From: CAVSUZ01 sp963791885
GTDB lineage: Bacteria; Pseudomonadota; Alphaproteobacteria; Acetobacterales; Acetobacteraceae
Assembly: GCA_963791885.1 (NCBI GenBank)
Contig: CAWBUL010000006.1
Location: forward strand, 2,046,001-2,110,000
DNA length: 64,000 bases
Direction of reading: 5' to 3'
Part shown: positions 15,106 to 24,008 of the stretch, piece after piece
Layout of the letters: each line of letters starts with the position of its first letter
How positions within the stretch are numbered: the stretch's first letter is position 1
Position numbers and translations under genes: made by a program
Notes under the pieces: generated by a model
Told to the model about the DNA's origin: nothing
Seen by the model: the letters and a program-made list of their open reading frames with translations, nothing else
The model's database searches: none

Positions 15106-16270
15106 GTGCTCGCCGTCCTTATCGTACTCTGTATTGCGCTTGCCGGCACGGCGCTATGGCTGGCCCGCCGCCTCGCCGAGGCTCACACGGTGATGGTCGA
15201 TCTGCGCCGGGCTACCGACCGCCAATCCACCGAGCTTGCCCGCCTCCGCGAATCCGCGCCCTTCCTCGATCTGCTCCCCGACCCGGTCCTGATCCTGGAC
15301 GGGAGCCGCTCGCCCATGCACAGCAATGAAGCCGCCCGGCGCATCTTCGGCGGCGACATGCAAGCCGTGATGCGGCATCCCGCTCTGAGGACAGCGATCT
15401 CCCAGGCCTTCCAGACCGCCGCCCCCCAGACAGTGGATCTGGCACTGCCCGGCCCCCTAGACCGAGAGCTCCGCGCCCATGTCCGCCTAATCAATCCGCC
15501 GCTGCCGGATGGCGGCCGTGTGCTGGTGGTGCTGTCCGACCGCACCCAGGAGCGTGCCGCCGAGCGCGGCCGCACCGACTTCATCGCCAATGCGAGCCAC
15601 GAGCTCCCGTACCCCGCTCTCGTCGCTGATCGGCTTCATCGAGACGCTCCAGGGCCCCGCGGCGGACGACCGCGCAGCCCAGCGCCGCTTCCTCGCCATC
15701 ATGGCCGAGCAGGCCGCGCGCATGCAGCGCCTGGTCGAGGACCTGCTCGCCCTCTCCCGCATCGAGATGAACGAGCGCCAGGCCCCCCAGGACCAAGTGG
15801 ATGTCGCGGCGTTGGTCCGGCAGGCGGTGGCCGGATTCGAACCCCAGCTCGCGGCGCAGAACGTGGCTTTGGAGCTCGAGGTCCCACAGGAACCCATCCT
15901 CATCCCCGCCGACGCCGACCAGCTCTCCCAGGTCCTCCAGAACCTGCTCGACAACGCCTTGAAGTACGGCGGCGACGGCAAGCGCCTTCAGGTGCGTCTC
16001 TCACCACCTCATCCTGGCGAGAAGTGGCCCGTACGCGCGGGCGTGGTCCTGACAGTGACGGACTACGGCAAGGGCATCGCGTCCGAGCACCTGCCTCGCC
16101 TGACCGAGCGGTTCTATCGCGTCGACAAGGGCCGTTCCCGAGCGGTCGGCGGCACCGGCCTCGGCCTGGCGATCGTAAAGCACATCGTCAATCGGCACCG
16201 TGGCCAGTTGGTGATCCAGAGTGAGCCGGGGACCGGAACAACGATCCGGGTGTGGCTTCCTGCGGCATGA
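15106..16270 (+). pseudogene. phoR: PhoR-like sensor histidine kinase, frameshifted in the H-box
   Basis: The N-terminal membrane helix (VLAVLIVLCIALAGTALWLA) and a PAS-like region (DLLPDPVLILDGS) read in one frame to ANASHEL. The next codons give PYP instead of the expected RTP. Removing one C from the CCC at 15606-15608 restores SHELRTPLSSLIGFIETLQG. The remaining domain then reads on: LLALSRIEMNE, N-box LLDNALKYGG, DYGKGI, FYRVD and GGTGLGLAIVK. The full protein would be about 388 residues, normal for PhoR. GTG at 15106 is the only plausible start. No PhoB is adjacent. It is either inactivated or the extra C is a sequencing error. Confidence 0.8.
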
Positions 16271-16634
16271 CACCACCCGATTCCAACCGATCCATGCGAT
16301 CGGACAGCCGCTTCATCGTTTCCATGATAGTCAACTGACCGTTGAGGATGGCTCCCAGCAGCTGAGATACCGAGCTTTGCCGTCCGGCAGGCTCGGCTTG
16401 GCAGTTCTGGGTTCCCTTGCCGTCATCGACACAGCAGAACACCTCGCCCGCTGAACTGCACGCGACGTAATGCGGATGTGCCACGCCATTGCGGATGTCC
16501 TGCTGACCTTGGATGAAGCAGTTCATCGTCCCGGCATTATTCACCCAGTTGGCATTGCATTTCGATCCGTCCGCCCTACGTAGGGCGTTAGCAGGTACTA
16601 CACAGTATTGCCGCGGGCAGAACCAAGCCGGCAA
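16188..16634 (-). CDS. Cysteine-rich small protein of unknown function
   Basis: 148 codons, antisense at its 3' end (83 bp) to the kinase gene. The central part has regularly placed cysteines (NCFIQGQQD, HYVACSSAGEVFCCVDDGKG, NCQAEPAG), suggesting a disulphide-bonded extracytoplasmic protein. A helix follows (QLTIMETMKRLSDRMDRLE) with a heptad-like pattern. No clear signal peptide is seen in this reading. The true start may lie elsewhere, and the last 30 residues may be overlap noise. Base composition is lower in GC than its neighbours. I do not recognise a family. Confidence 0.5.
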   Translation of the reverse strand: MPAWFCPRQYCVVPANALRRADGSKCNANWVNNAGTMNCFIQGQQDIRNGVAHPHYVACSSAGEVFCCVDDGKGTQNCQAEPAGRQSSVSQLLGAILNGQLTIMETMKRLSDRMDRLESGGVMPQEATPGSLFRSPAHSGSPTGHGAD

Positions 16635-16646
16635 TGCGGAGCGTGG

Positions 16647-18335
16647 TCACTTCCCATACACCTCTCGCGCCACAGTTTTTGACACGAGCCCGTCGCGCAC
16701 ATCCCGCTCCACCGACGCGGGGTTGCGGTCGTGCGGATCGCCCATGCCACCGCCCCCGGGCAATTCCAAGATAAGCCGGTCGCCGTCCGGGATCACCTGA
16801 AATCCTTTCGTGCGCAACTTCTTGCCGGATTTCAGCCGCACCACGCCGGCCGCGCCTTCCTTCCCGCCCTCTCGCCCCTTCGGCGCATGCGCCACACGGT
16901 CGAAGGTTGCATTCACCGCAAACTCCAGATCGCCCTTAGCGGCGATCTCCATGATCTGCCCCGCGCCGCCGCGTGAGCGCCCCGGTCCGCCCGAATCCGG
17001 CTTGAGTTCCTTCCGCCAGAACACGATGGGCGCCACGTTCTCCGTCGCCTCCACCGGCATGGTGCGCACACCGGACGGAAAGGCCGTCGCGTTCAGCCCG
17101 TCCGAGGTTGGCCGCGCGCCGGTCCCGCCCGAGTTGAACGTGATGATCTCGAAATCCGCCACCACCGGCTTGTTCCCGCGCGCCTGGCCCGAGACCGAGG
17201 CGCCGCCGCGCAATGGCGGGTTCCACAGCGACGACGCGCCTTCCGCTGTCACCCGTTCGGGCACCGCCTGATGCAGGCAGCCCATCATCAGGTCCGGCAG
17301 CAGATGCCCGATGACGTGCCGCACCGAGACCGGATACGGCCGCGGTGCATTCAGGATGCAGCCCTCCGGTATTTTCATCCGGAACGGCGCGAGGCTCGCC
17401 CAGTTATTGGGGATCTCCGGCGCGACGACACACTTGATGCCGAAGCAGGAATAGGCCCGCGTATACGCCGGCGGCACGTTGATGCCCCGGCCGGAAAGCC
17501 CCGACGTGCCCGCGAAATCCACCTCGATCCCGTCGTTCAGGATGCTCATGGATGCCGCCAACCGGATCGGCTCCTCATACCCGTCGGACCAGATCTCGCC
17601 CGCGTATGTGCCCTTCGGCAACCGCGCCACTTCATCCAAGGTCGCCCGCATCGAGCTTTCGAAGATAAAGGTGGCGAGCGGCTCCAGGCTCTCCATCCCG
17701 AACTCGCGCATCATCTCCACCAGCCGCTTCGCCCCGGCGTCATTGCACGCGCACAGGGAGTAAACATCGCCCTCAAGCTCCACCGGCAGCCGCGATCCGG
17801 CCCGGATGAAGTCGAAGAACGTCTCGTTCGCTCGCCCTTGCTCGAAGCACTTCACGATCGGGATGTAGAGACCTTCCTCGAACACGGACCGTCCCTCCGG
17901 CCCCATCCCTAGCCCGCCGACATCGATCACGTGCGCGGTGTTAGCGAACAGGCCGACGATCTTCCCGTCCAGGAAGGCCGGCGTGACGACGGTCAGATCA
18001 TGCAGGTGCCCCGTGCCCAGCCACGGGTCGTTGGTGATGTAGTGATCACCCGGCTGCATCGTGTCAGCCGGGTACTTGCGCAGGAAGTGCCCGACGCTTT
18101 CCGCCATCGAGTTCACATGACCCGGCGTACCCGTGACGGCCTGCGCCATCATGCGCCCGCGCAAATCGAAGATGCCGGCCGAGAGATCGCCCGCTTCCCG
18201 CACCGTCGTCGAAAACGCCGTGCGGATCATCGTCTGAGCTTGTTCTTCCACCACGGCGATCAGCCGGTTCCACATGATCTGCCGCTGGATCTGTGCCAAC
18301 GCGTTGGTTTTGTTTGCGCCGGTTTCATTCATCAC
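16647..18335 (-). CDS. hyuB: Hydantoinase B / 5-oxoprolinase family protein
   Basis: The 562-residue protein has the HyuB family profile: IQRQIMWNRLIAVVEEQAQTM at the start, SAGIFDLRGRMMAQAVTGTPGHV, GDHYITNDPWLGTGHLHDL, and a glycine-rich end containing LELPGGGGMGDP. With HyuA it forms an ATP-dependent cyclic amide hydrolase of the N-methylhydantoinase, oxoprolinase or acetophenone carboxylase type. Its ATG overlaps the hyuA stop (18332-18335). The reaction partner and substrate are not determined by sequence. Confidence 0.93.
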   Translation of the reverse strand: MMNETGANKTNALAQIQRQIMWNRLIAVVEEQAQTMIRTAFSTTVREAGDLSAGIFDLRGRMMAQAVTGTPGHVNSMAESVGHFLRKYPADTMQPGDHYITNDPWLGTGHLHDLTVVTPAFLDGKIVGLFANTAHVIDVGGLGMGPEGRSVFEEGLYIPIVKCFEQGRANETFFDFIRAGSRLPVELEGDVYSLCACNDAGAKRLVEMMREFGMESLEPLATFIFESSMRATLDEVARLPKGTYAGEIWSDGYEEPIRLAASMSILNDGIEVDFAGTSGLSGRGINVPPAYTRAYSCFGIKCVVAPEIPNNWASLAPFRMKIPEGCILNAPRPYPVSVRHVIGHLLPDLMMGCLHQAVPERVTAEGASSLWNPPLRGGASVSGQARGNKPVVADFEIITFNSGGTGARPTSDGLNATAFPSGVRTMPVEATENVAPIVFWRKELKPDSGGPGRSRGGAGQIMEIAAKGDLEFAVNATFDRVAHAPKGREGGKEGAAGVVRLKSGKKLRTKGFQVIPDGDRLILELPGGGGMGDPHDRNPASVERDVRDGLVSKTVAREVYGK

Positions 18336-20410
18336 GACCGTGCCTCCCGCCGCATCTCGATATACCCGAACCGATCCAGCTCGGCCGACCAGCCCGGTCC
18401 CACAAGCGTTGATGTCTCATCCTCGGCAATGATCGCCGGTCCCGTCACACGCGCGCCATGAGCCAGCCCCGCGCGCTCATGCACCGTCCAGTCCGTTACT
18501 TCTCCGGTCTGCGTATCCCGCACGCTCTGCGTGCGCGCCGCGCCGGACGCTCCCGAGGGGCCTTTCGCTTCATCGGCGGCGAAGCTCTGCGGCTCGGTTG
18601 TCACCTGTACCGCGTAGCTCATGATCTCGACGTCCGATCCCGGCACCGGCCGATCATAGAAGCGCGTGTATTCGCGGTCGTACGCCGCACGAATCGCGGC
18701 GACATCTTCGCGCGTCAGCACGCGCGCGGGGAGTGGCACCGGGATCTCATGCCCCTGACCGACATAGCGCATATAAGCCAAGCGGCTTTCGGTCGTGGCC
18801 GCGCCGAACGAGCCTTCCCGCACCACCCCTTCCGCCTCGGCCGACATCTCGCCCAGCAACCCGTTCACTGCGTCCAGATCGAACGTCGAGAACCGCTGAT
18901 AGAGGCTTCGCACCACCTCATACGCGACAGGCGCACGCAGGAACCCGATCGCGCTGCCCACCCCGGCGCCCGATGGTACCAGCACGCGATCGATCCCGAG
19001 CTTCTCCGCGACACGGAACGCATGCACCGGTCCACCGCCGCCGAACGCGATCAGCGTGCGGCCGTCATAGGTCTTGCCGGACTCGATGGCGTGCACGCGC
19101 GCCGCGTTCGCCATGTTCTCGTCCACCATCTCGATCACGCCGAGCGCGGCCATCTCCGGCGCAAGACCTAAGCGCGAACCCACCTCCCGCGTCATGGCGT
19201 CACGCGCCGCCTCTTCATTCAGATGCAGCGATCCGCCGGCAAAGCGCGCGGCGTCGTAGCGGCCGAGCAGCAGATTGGCGTCCGTCACCGCCGGCTTCTC
19301 ACCGCCGCGCCCGTAGCACGCCGGCCCGGGATCGGCACCGGCGCTTTCGGGCCCCACAGCAATGCGGCCCAGCGCATCGACATGCGCGAGCGATCCGCCG
19401 CCCGCGCCGATCTCGACCATCTCGATGACCGGAATGCGCAGCGGCAGGCCCGAGCCTTTCTTGAACCGGCCGACCCGCGCCACCTCGAACGTGCGTGCGG
19501 ATTGCGGGCGCCCATCGTCGATCAGGCAGATCTTGGCCGTGGTCCCGCCCATGTCGAACGACAGCACACGATCGAGACCGCACTGCCGCGCCAGGTAGGC
19601 CGAGAAGATCGCACCACCCGCGGGGCCGCTTTCCACCAACCGGATCGGAAAGCGGCACGCCGTATCGATGGTCGTAAGTCCGCCGCCCGACAGCATCATG
19701 AACACCGGAGCGGTCAGGCCCATCGCGTGCAGCTCTGTTTCCAGCCGTCGCAGGTAGCGCGCCATCAACGGCTGCACGTAAGCGTTGGCCGCGGTGGTGG
19801 AGAACCGTTCCCACTCCCGCATCTCCGGCGACACATCGCTCGAGAGGGAGATCGGCACCTCCAGTATCGTCTCGGCCAGGATGTCTCGTGCGCGGCGCTC
19901 GTGCACCGGATTGACGAAGGAATGCAGGAAGCCGATTGCGATGCTCTGCACATCTTCCGCCCGCAGCACCGGCACAAGAGCGCGTACCGCGGCTTCGTCC
20001 AGCGGGCGCAGGACGCTGCCCTCATTGTCCAGCCGCTCCGGCACCGGCAAGCGCAGGTAACGGGGCACCAGCGGTTCCGGAAGCTGGATGTTCAGGTCGT
20101 ACTGGTCGTAACGGCTCTCATTGCCCATCGCCAGCACGTCGCGAAAGCCCTCGGTGGTGATCAGCGCCGTGCGTGCGCCCTTGCGTTCGATAACTGCGTT
20201 GGTGGCCAGGGTGGTGCCATGAATCACCACCGAGACGTCGGCCGGGCTCACACCGGCCTGCGCCAGAACCGTAAGCGTCCCCTCCAGCACGGCACGTTCC
20301 GGCGCTGCCGGCGTGGTTAGGACCTTGGCGGTCCAGCGCGCGCCGCCACGCTCCAGCGCGACATCCGTGAACGTGCCGCCGATATCCACCGCCAGCCGGG
20401 CAAGCTGCAT
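18332..20410 (-). CDS. hyuA: Hydantoinase A / N-methylhydantoinase A family protein
   Basis: About 692 residues starting at MQLARLAVDIGGTFTDVAL, where the ASKHA-type ATP-binding motif DIGGTFTD is at residues 9-16. Further marks are HGTTLATNAVIERKG, LVESGPAGGAIFSA, SFDMGGTTAKICLID and FGGGGPVHAFRVAEKLGI. I place the start at 20410, with AGGA eight bases before. A longer reading to 20443 has no such site. HyuA supplies the ATP-dependent activation for the HyuA-HyuB complex. It follows the glyoxalase-like gene by 62 bp. Confidence 0.93.
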   Translation of the reverse strand: MQLARLAVDIGGTFTDVALERGGARWTAKVLTTPAAPERAVLEGTLTVLAQAGVSPADVSVVIHGTTLATNAVIERKGARTALITTEGFRDVLAMGNESRYDQYDLNIQLPEPLVPRYLRLPVPERLDNEGSVLRPLDEAAVRALVPVLRAEDVQSIAIGFLHSFVNPVHERRARDILAETILEVPISLSSDVSPEMREWERFSTTAANAYVQPLMARYLRRLETELHAMGLTAPVFMMLSGGGLTTIDTACRFPIRLVESGPAGGAIFSAYLARQCGLDRVLSFDMGGTTAKICLIDDGRPQSARTFEVARVGRFKKGSGLPLRIPVIEMVEIGAGGGSLAHVDALGRIAVGPESAGADPGPACYGRGGEKPAVTDANLLLGRYDAARFAGGSLHLNEEAARDAMTREVGSRLGLAPEMAALGVIEMVDENMANAARVHAIESGKTYDGRTLIAFGGGGPVHAFRVAEKLGIDRVLVPSGAGVGSAIGFLRAPVAYEVVRSLYQRFSTFDLDAVNGLLGEMSAEAEGVVREGSFGAATTESRLAYMRYVGQGHEIPVPLPARVLTREDVAAIRAAYDREYTRFYDRPVPGSDVEIMSYAVQVTTEPQSFAADEAKGPSGASGAARTQSVRDTQTGEVTDWTVHERAGLAHGARVTGPAIIAEDETSTLVGPGWSAELDRFGYIEMRREARS

Positions 20411-20472
20411 CCGTGTGTCCTGAAATCGTTGCTGTCGGGCCACTCAAGCCAGACCCGGCGCGGGCTGGCAAG

Positions 20473-21297
20473 CTACTCCCGGAACTCCAGAGCAACGCCG
20501 AACGCATCGCGTGCGGCGACCCGCAGCCATTGGTCCGATTGCTGGAACGCCACGCCACCGTCGCGCAACACCTCGGCCGTGCGGTCCTGATTCCGCACCC
20601 GCAATCCAAGCGCGGCCATGTATTGGCTGCGTCCCGCTGCATCAGGACCTTGCGATCCCCATACCGGTTCGAAGGCCTGCGGCGTCGCAACCGAGAGCGT
20701 CGTCAGGCCCATCGCCAGCGCATTACCCCGGATCGCGTCCGCGCCGAACATGCGGCCGAGAACGTCCAGCACCGGCCTGACTGGATCCGACACGATCACG
20801 ATCCGATCAACCCCGATTACGCCATTTGCGTGGTGTCGCCACTCATCCCGCCACACCAGGTCGCGCGTGAAGTGATGGCAGAAATAGAGCCGTCCGGCCG
20901 GAACCACGCCTGGTTTGAGCCGCACCGTGCGGAACACGGCGTCGCGCGCGCCGCCCGCCAGCTCCACGGGCCGAGAGAATTCGAGCGGCGGCTCCACAGG
21001 AAGCCCTGCCTCGTCCAGCGCATGGAACACGCTGGCGGAATCCTCTGTCCCGAACACCACGCCGTTCAACCCGATCGGCGAATCCAGGACCTCCGCCCGC
21101 CGGCGATCACCCGGCCGTGCGGCGATCAGCTCCAGATACTCGGTGCCGAAGATCGCCAGATGGTTCATCGACCCGAGCGTGTGATACCCGCGCGGCGTCA
21201 GCGTGAACCCCAGCCGGCGATAAACCGCCGCGGCGCCGTCCAGGTCGTCGCGCGCGTTCACCACCACGTGGTCCAGCGTCGGAACAGGCAGCACCAT
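20473..21297 (-). CDS. Glyoxalase-like / VOC superfamily protein
   Basis: The 274-residue protein starts TLDHVVVNARDDLDGAAAVYRRLGF, the classic beta-alpha-beta opening of a VOC metal-binding half. GTEYLELIAA then supplies a metal-ligand Glu. A second half begins at GVIGVDRIVIVSDP. It resembles the Glyoxalase_3 type. It would act as a metal-dependent isomerase, lyase or dioxygenase-like enzyme. It lies six bases after otsA and upstream of hyuA on one strand, so it may process the same substrate as the hydantoinase. Confidence 0.8.
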   Translation of the reverse strand: MVLPVPTLDHVVVNARDDLDGAAAVYRRLGFTLTPRGYHTLGSMNHLAIFGTEYLELIAARPGDRRRAEVLDSPIGLNGVVFGTEDSASVFHALDEAGLPVEPPLEFSRPVELAGGARDAVFRTVRLKPGVVPAGRLYFCHHFTRDLVWRDEWRHHANGVIGVDRIVIVSDPVRPVLDVLGRMFGADAIRGNALAMGLTTLSVATPQAFEPVWGSQGPDAAGRSQYMAALGLRVRNQDRTAEVLRDGGVAFQQSDQWLRVAARDAFGVALEFRE

Positions 21298-21303
21298 GTT
21301 CGC

Positions 21304-22713
21304 TTACACCTCGGAATCAGCCAATGCGCCCTGCGCGGCGCTCGGCGCTGGGCGCGCCAGAGCCGCGAGGAAAGTCTCACAGTATCGGCGTGCCGTCGAT
21401 TCCCAGACGTTGGTACGCAGCGCCGTGTGGCGCGCCACCCGTTCCTCCTTGCTCATGTGCATGGCTCGATGAATCGCGCCGGCGATCTCGTCCGGATCGA
21501 ACGGATTGACGATCAGCGCGTCTTTCATGTCTTCGGCCGCGCCGGCGAATTGCGACAGGACCAGCACGCCTGGATCAGCCGGGTCCTGCGCCGCGACGAA
21601 TTCCTTGGCCACCAGGTTCATCCCGTCGCGCAGCGGCGTCACCAAGGCGATGCGCGCGATCCGGTAAAACCCCGCGATGGTCCGCCGACTCACCGTGCGG
21701 GTCATGTAGCGGATCGGCACCCAATCGAACTCCGAAAACCGTCCGTTGGTATCGCCGACGATGCGATCCAGCTCCTGCCGCAGCGCCTGATACGATTTGA
21801 CGTCCTCTCGCGATCCCGCGGCGATCTGCAGCAAGCTGATGCGTCGCCTCGCGTCTGGATGATGTTCCAGCAGACGGCCGAACGCGTCGAACCGGTTGAC
21901 CAGCCCCTTCGAGTAATCCAGCCGGTCCACGCCGATTGCCAGCATGCGACCCGCGAGACTGGGTTTCATGCGACGCGTTTCCAGGCTCGACGTGCTCTGG
22001 ACCGCCATTGCAGCAAACCCGTCCGCATCGATCCCGATCGGTGCGACGATCGACCGCGACGTCCGCCCGGCATGATGGACCACGTCCCCATCGATCCCGG
22101 CACCCAGCAGCTCCGTCATGCAGCGCAGGAAGCTCGCGCGATAGCCATGCGTGTGAAAACCCGTCACGTCATACGCGCTGAAACTTGCCAGCAACTCTGC
22201 GCCGTGCGGCAGCGCCGCCGCCACCTCGGGCGGCACGAAAGGCGTGTGCAGGAAGAAGCCGATGCGATTGCCCACGCCCAGCCGACGCAGCTCCTCCCCC
22301 AATGGGATCAGGTGATAGTCATGCACCCAGATCAGGTCGTCATCGCGCAGCAGCGGCGCGAGCGTCTGCGCGAAGCGCCGGTTCACCGCGCGATAGGCTT
22401 GGTACGCATCCGCCCGGTAGTCGACGAGCCCGAGCCGGAAATGCAGCAATGGCCACAGCGCAGCATTGGAAAAGCCGGCGTAGAACAGGCGGTACTCGGC
22501 ATCCGTAAGATCGATTGTGGCGAATGTCACGCCACCGGCTTCGTCCAGCGCAGGCCCCTGGGTGCCACGCGGCGAACGCTTGCCACTCCAGCCAAACCAC
22601 AGCGATCCGGGCCGCAATGCATCCGCGAGTGCAACAGCCAGACCGCCGGCACGCGGTCCGCGATCCGTCGGCACCGGCACACGGTTCGACACCACCACCA
22701 GCCGCCCGGACAT
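21304..22713 (-). CDS. otsA: Alpha,alpha-trehalose-phosphate synthase (UDP-forming)
   Basis: The 469-residue GT20 enzyme makes trehalose 6-phosphate from UDP-glucose and glucose 6-phosphate. Visible motifs are SNRVPVPTDRGPRAGGLAVALADAL at the N-terminus, WVHDYHLIPL, GFFLHTPFVPPE, GVDRLDYSKGL and TPLRDGMNLVAKEFVAAQ near the C-terminus. Length is typical. No otsB phosphatase is nearby. It appears to head the transcript that continues into VOC, hyuA and hyuB, and is divergent from a glycosyltransferase, so a role in osmotic or desiccation protection is likely. Confidence 0.95.
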   Translation of the reverse strand: MSGRLVVVSNRVPVPTDRGPRAGGLAVALADALRPGSLWFGWSGKRSPRGTQGPALDEAGGVTFATIDLTDAEYRLFYAGFSNAALWPLLHFRLGLVDYRADAYQAYRAVNRRFAQTLAPLLRDDDLIWVHDYHLIPLGEELRRLGVGNRIGFFLHTPFVPPEVAAALPHGAELLASFSAYDVTGFHTHGYRASFLRCMTELLGAGIDGDVVHHAGRTSRSIVAPIGIDADGFAAMAVQSTSSLETRRMKPSLAGRMLAIGVDRLDYSKGLVNRFDAFGRLLEHHPDARRRISLLQIAAGSREDVKSYQALRQELDRIVGDTNGRFSEFDWVPIRYMTRTVSRRTIAGFYRIARIALVTPLRDGMNLVAKEFVAAQDPADPGVLVLSQFAGAAEDMKDALIVNPFDPDEIAGAIHRAMHMSKEERVARHTALRTNVWESTARRYCETFLAALARPAPSAAQGALADSEV

Positions 22714-22838
22714 CTACCCCCCTCTTTCGTTGCTCACAGTCAGGCGAATTCTAGGCGCCCGTGCCCTAAAAAAACCGGATCGGGTTCGTTTAACCAGGCA
22801 ACAGGCCGGTTCGGCCATTGCAGGAGAACCCGTTCGTC

Positions 22839-23891
22839 ATGCGTATCGCACAGATCGCGCCGCTCACCGAAGCCGTTCCGCCCAAGCTGTACGGCGGGAC
22901 CGAGCGTGTCGTCTCGTTCCTGACCGAGGAGCTCGTGCGCCTGGGCCACGAAGTCACGCTGTTCGCCAGCGGCGATTCAGTCACCACCGCTCAGCTTGAG
23001 GCTGTCTGGCCGAAAGCGCTTCGGTTCGATCCAGACCTTCGCGACTTTGCGGCGCCGCAGATGCTTCTGCTGGAAGAGGTCTATCGTCAGGCCGATCAGT
23101 TCGACCTGCTGCATTTCCACCTGGATTACTGGCCATTCTCATTGTTCAGCCGCCAGCGTACGCCGTTTGTGACAACGCTGCACGGCCGGCTAGATCTTCC
23201 CGAACTTGCTCCGGTCTACGAGCGCTTCCCACGTGCGCCGCTGGTCTCCATCTCCGATTCCCAGCGCCGGCCGTTGCCCAATGCCAATTTCGTCCGCACC
23301 ATCCACCATGGCCTGCCCGAGAACCTGCTCCGTCCCGTCCCGGGAAAGCAGCGGCACCTCGGATTCCTCGGCCGCATAGCCCCTGACAAGGGACCGGACC
23401 GCGCCATCCGGATCGCCCGGCGCGCCGGCATTCCGCTGCAGATGGCGGCCAAGGTCGATCGCGTGGATGAAACGTATTATCGCGACAAGATCCGGCCCAT
23501 GCTGGATGGGCGGCATGTCGAGCTGGTGGGCGAAATCGGCGACGCCGATAAGTCCGCTTTCCTCAGCGACTGCGTAGGGTTGCTCTTCCCCATCGACTGG
23601 CCCGAACCCTTCGGACTGGTAATGATCGAGGCAATGGCCTGCGGGACCCCTGTGATCGCGTTCAACCGCGGCTCGGTACCCGAAATCATCGAGGACGGCG
23701 TGACCGGGTTCATCGTGGAGAACGAAGCGCAGGCGGTTGAGGCCGTTGCGCGCCTGCCGGAGCTGTCCCGAACCAAAGTCCGTGCTCGGTTCGATCAGCG
23801 GTTCACCGCCCGTCGCATGGCCGAAGACTACCTCGACCTTTATGCGAAGCTGGCAGAGCAGGCGCGGCCTCGCCTGCGGGTTGTGGGCTGA
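22839..23891 (+). CDS. Family 4 glycosyltransferase
   Basis: About 350 residues from the ATG at 22839, which follows AGGAGA. GT4 features are the N-terminal GGTERVVSFLTEELVRLGHEVTLFAS, central HLGFLGRIAPDKGPDRAIRIA, and the nucleotide-sugar Glu motif EPFGLVMIEAMACGTPVIAF. It would transfer a sugar from a nucleotide donor to an unknown acceptor. It is divergently transcribed from otsA across about 125 bp. It is followed by the Liv operon after a strong hairpin and is probably transcribed alone. Confidence 0.9.
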   Translation: MRIAQIAPLTEAVPPKLYGGTERVVSFLTEELVRLGHEVTLFASGDSVTTAQLEAVWPKALRFDPDLRDFAAPQMLLLEEVYRQADQFDLLHFHLDYWPFSLFSRQRTPFVTTLHGRLDLPELAPVYERFPRAPLVSISDSQRRPLPNANFVRTIHHGLPENLLRPVPGKQRHLGFLGRIAPDKGPDRAIRIARRAGIPLQMAAKVDRVDETYYRDKIRPMLDGRHVELVGEIGDADKSAFLSDCVGLLFPIDWPEPFGLVMIEAMACGTPVIAFNRGSVPEIIEDGVTGFIVENEAQAVEAVARLPELSRTKVRARFDQRFTARRMAEDYLDLYAKLAEQARPRLRVVG

Positions 23892-23960
23892 CGCAATGGT
23901 CCAAACGGTGGCAGAGCACACATTGACTTGAGATTCGCTCCCTCCGCATAGTTGCCACAC

Positions 23961-23978
23961 CCGGCGCGCATGCGCCGG
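23961..23978 (+). promoter_or_regulatory. Perfect GC hairpin between glycosyltransferase and Liv operon
   Basis: CCGGCGC and GCGCCGG pair around GCAT. No U run follows, so this is not a clear intrinsic terminator. It lies just before the purine-rich GGAGGGGGA ribosome site of the binding-protein gene. It could be an operator or an RNA structure in the leader. Confidence 0.45.
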
Positions 23979-24008
23979 ATGGGGGATAACACGCAAACGG
24001 AGGGGGAT

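Noticed and set aside
23961..23978. Intrinsic terminator for the glycosyltransferase gene
   Set aside because: The hairpin is perfect but no U run follows on either strand, so I list it only as a hairpin.
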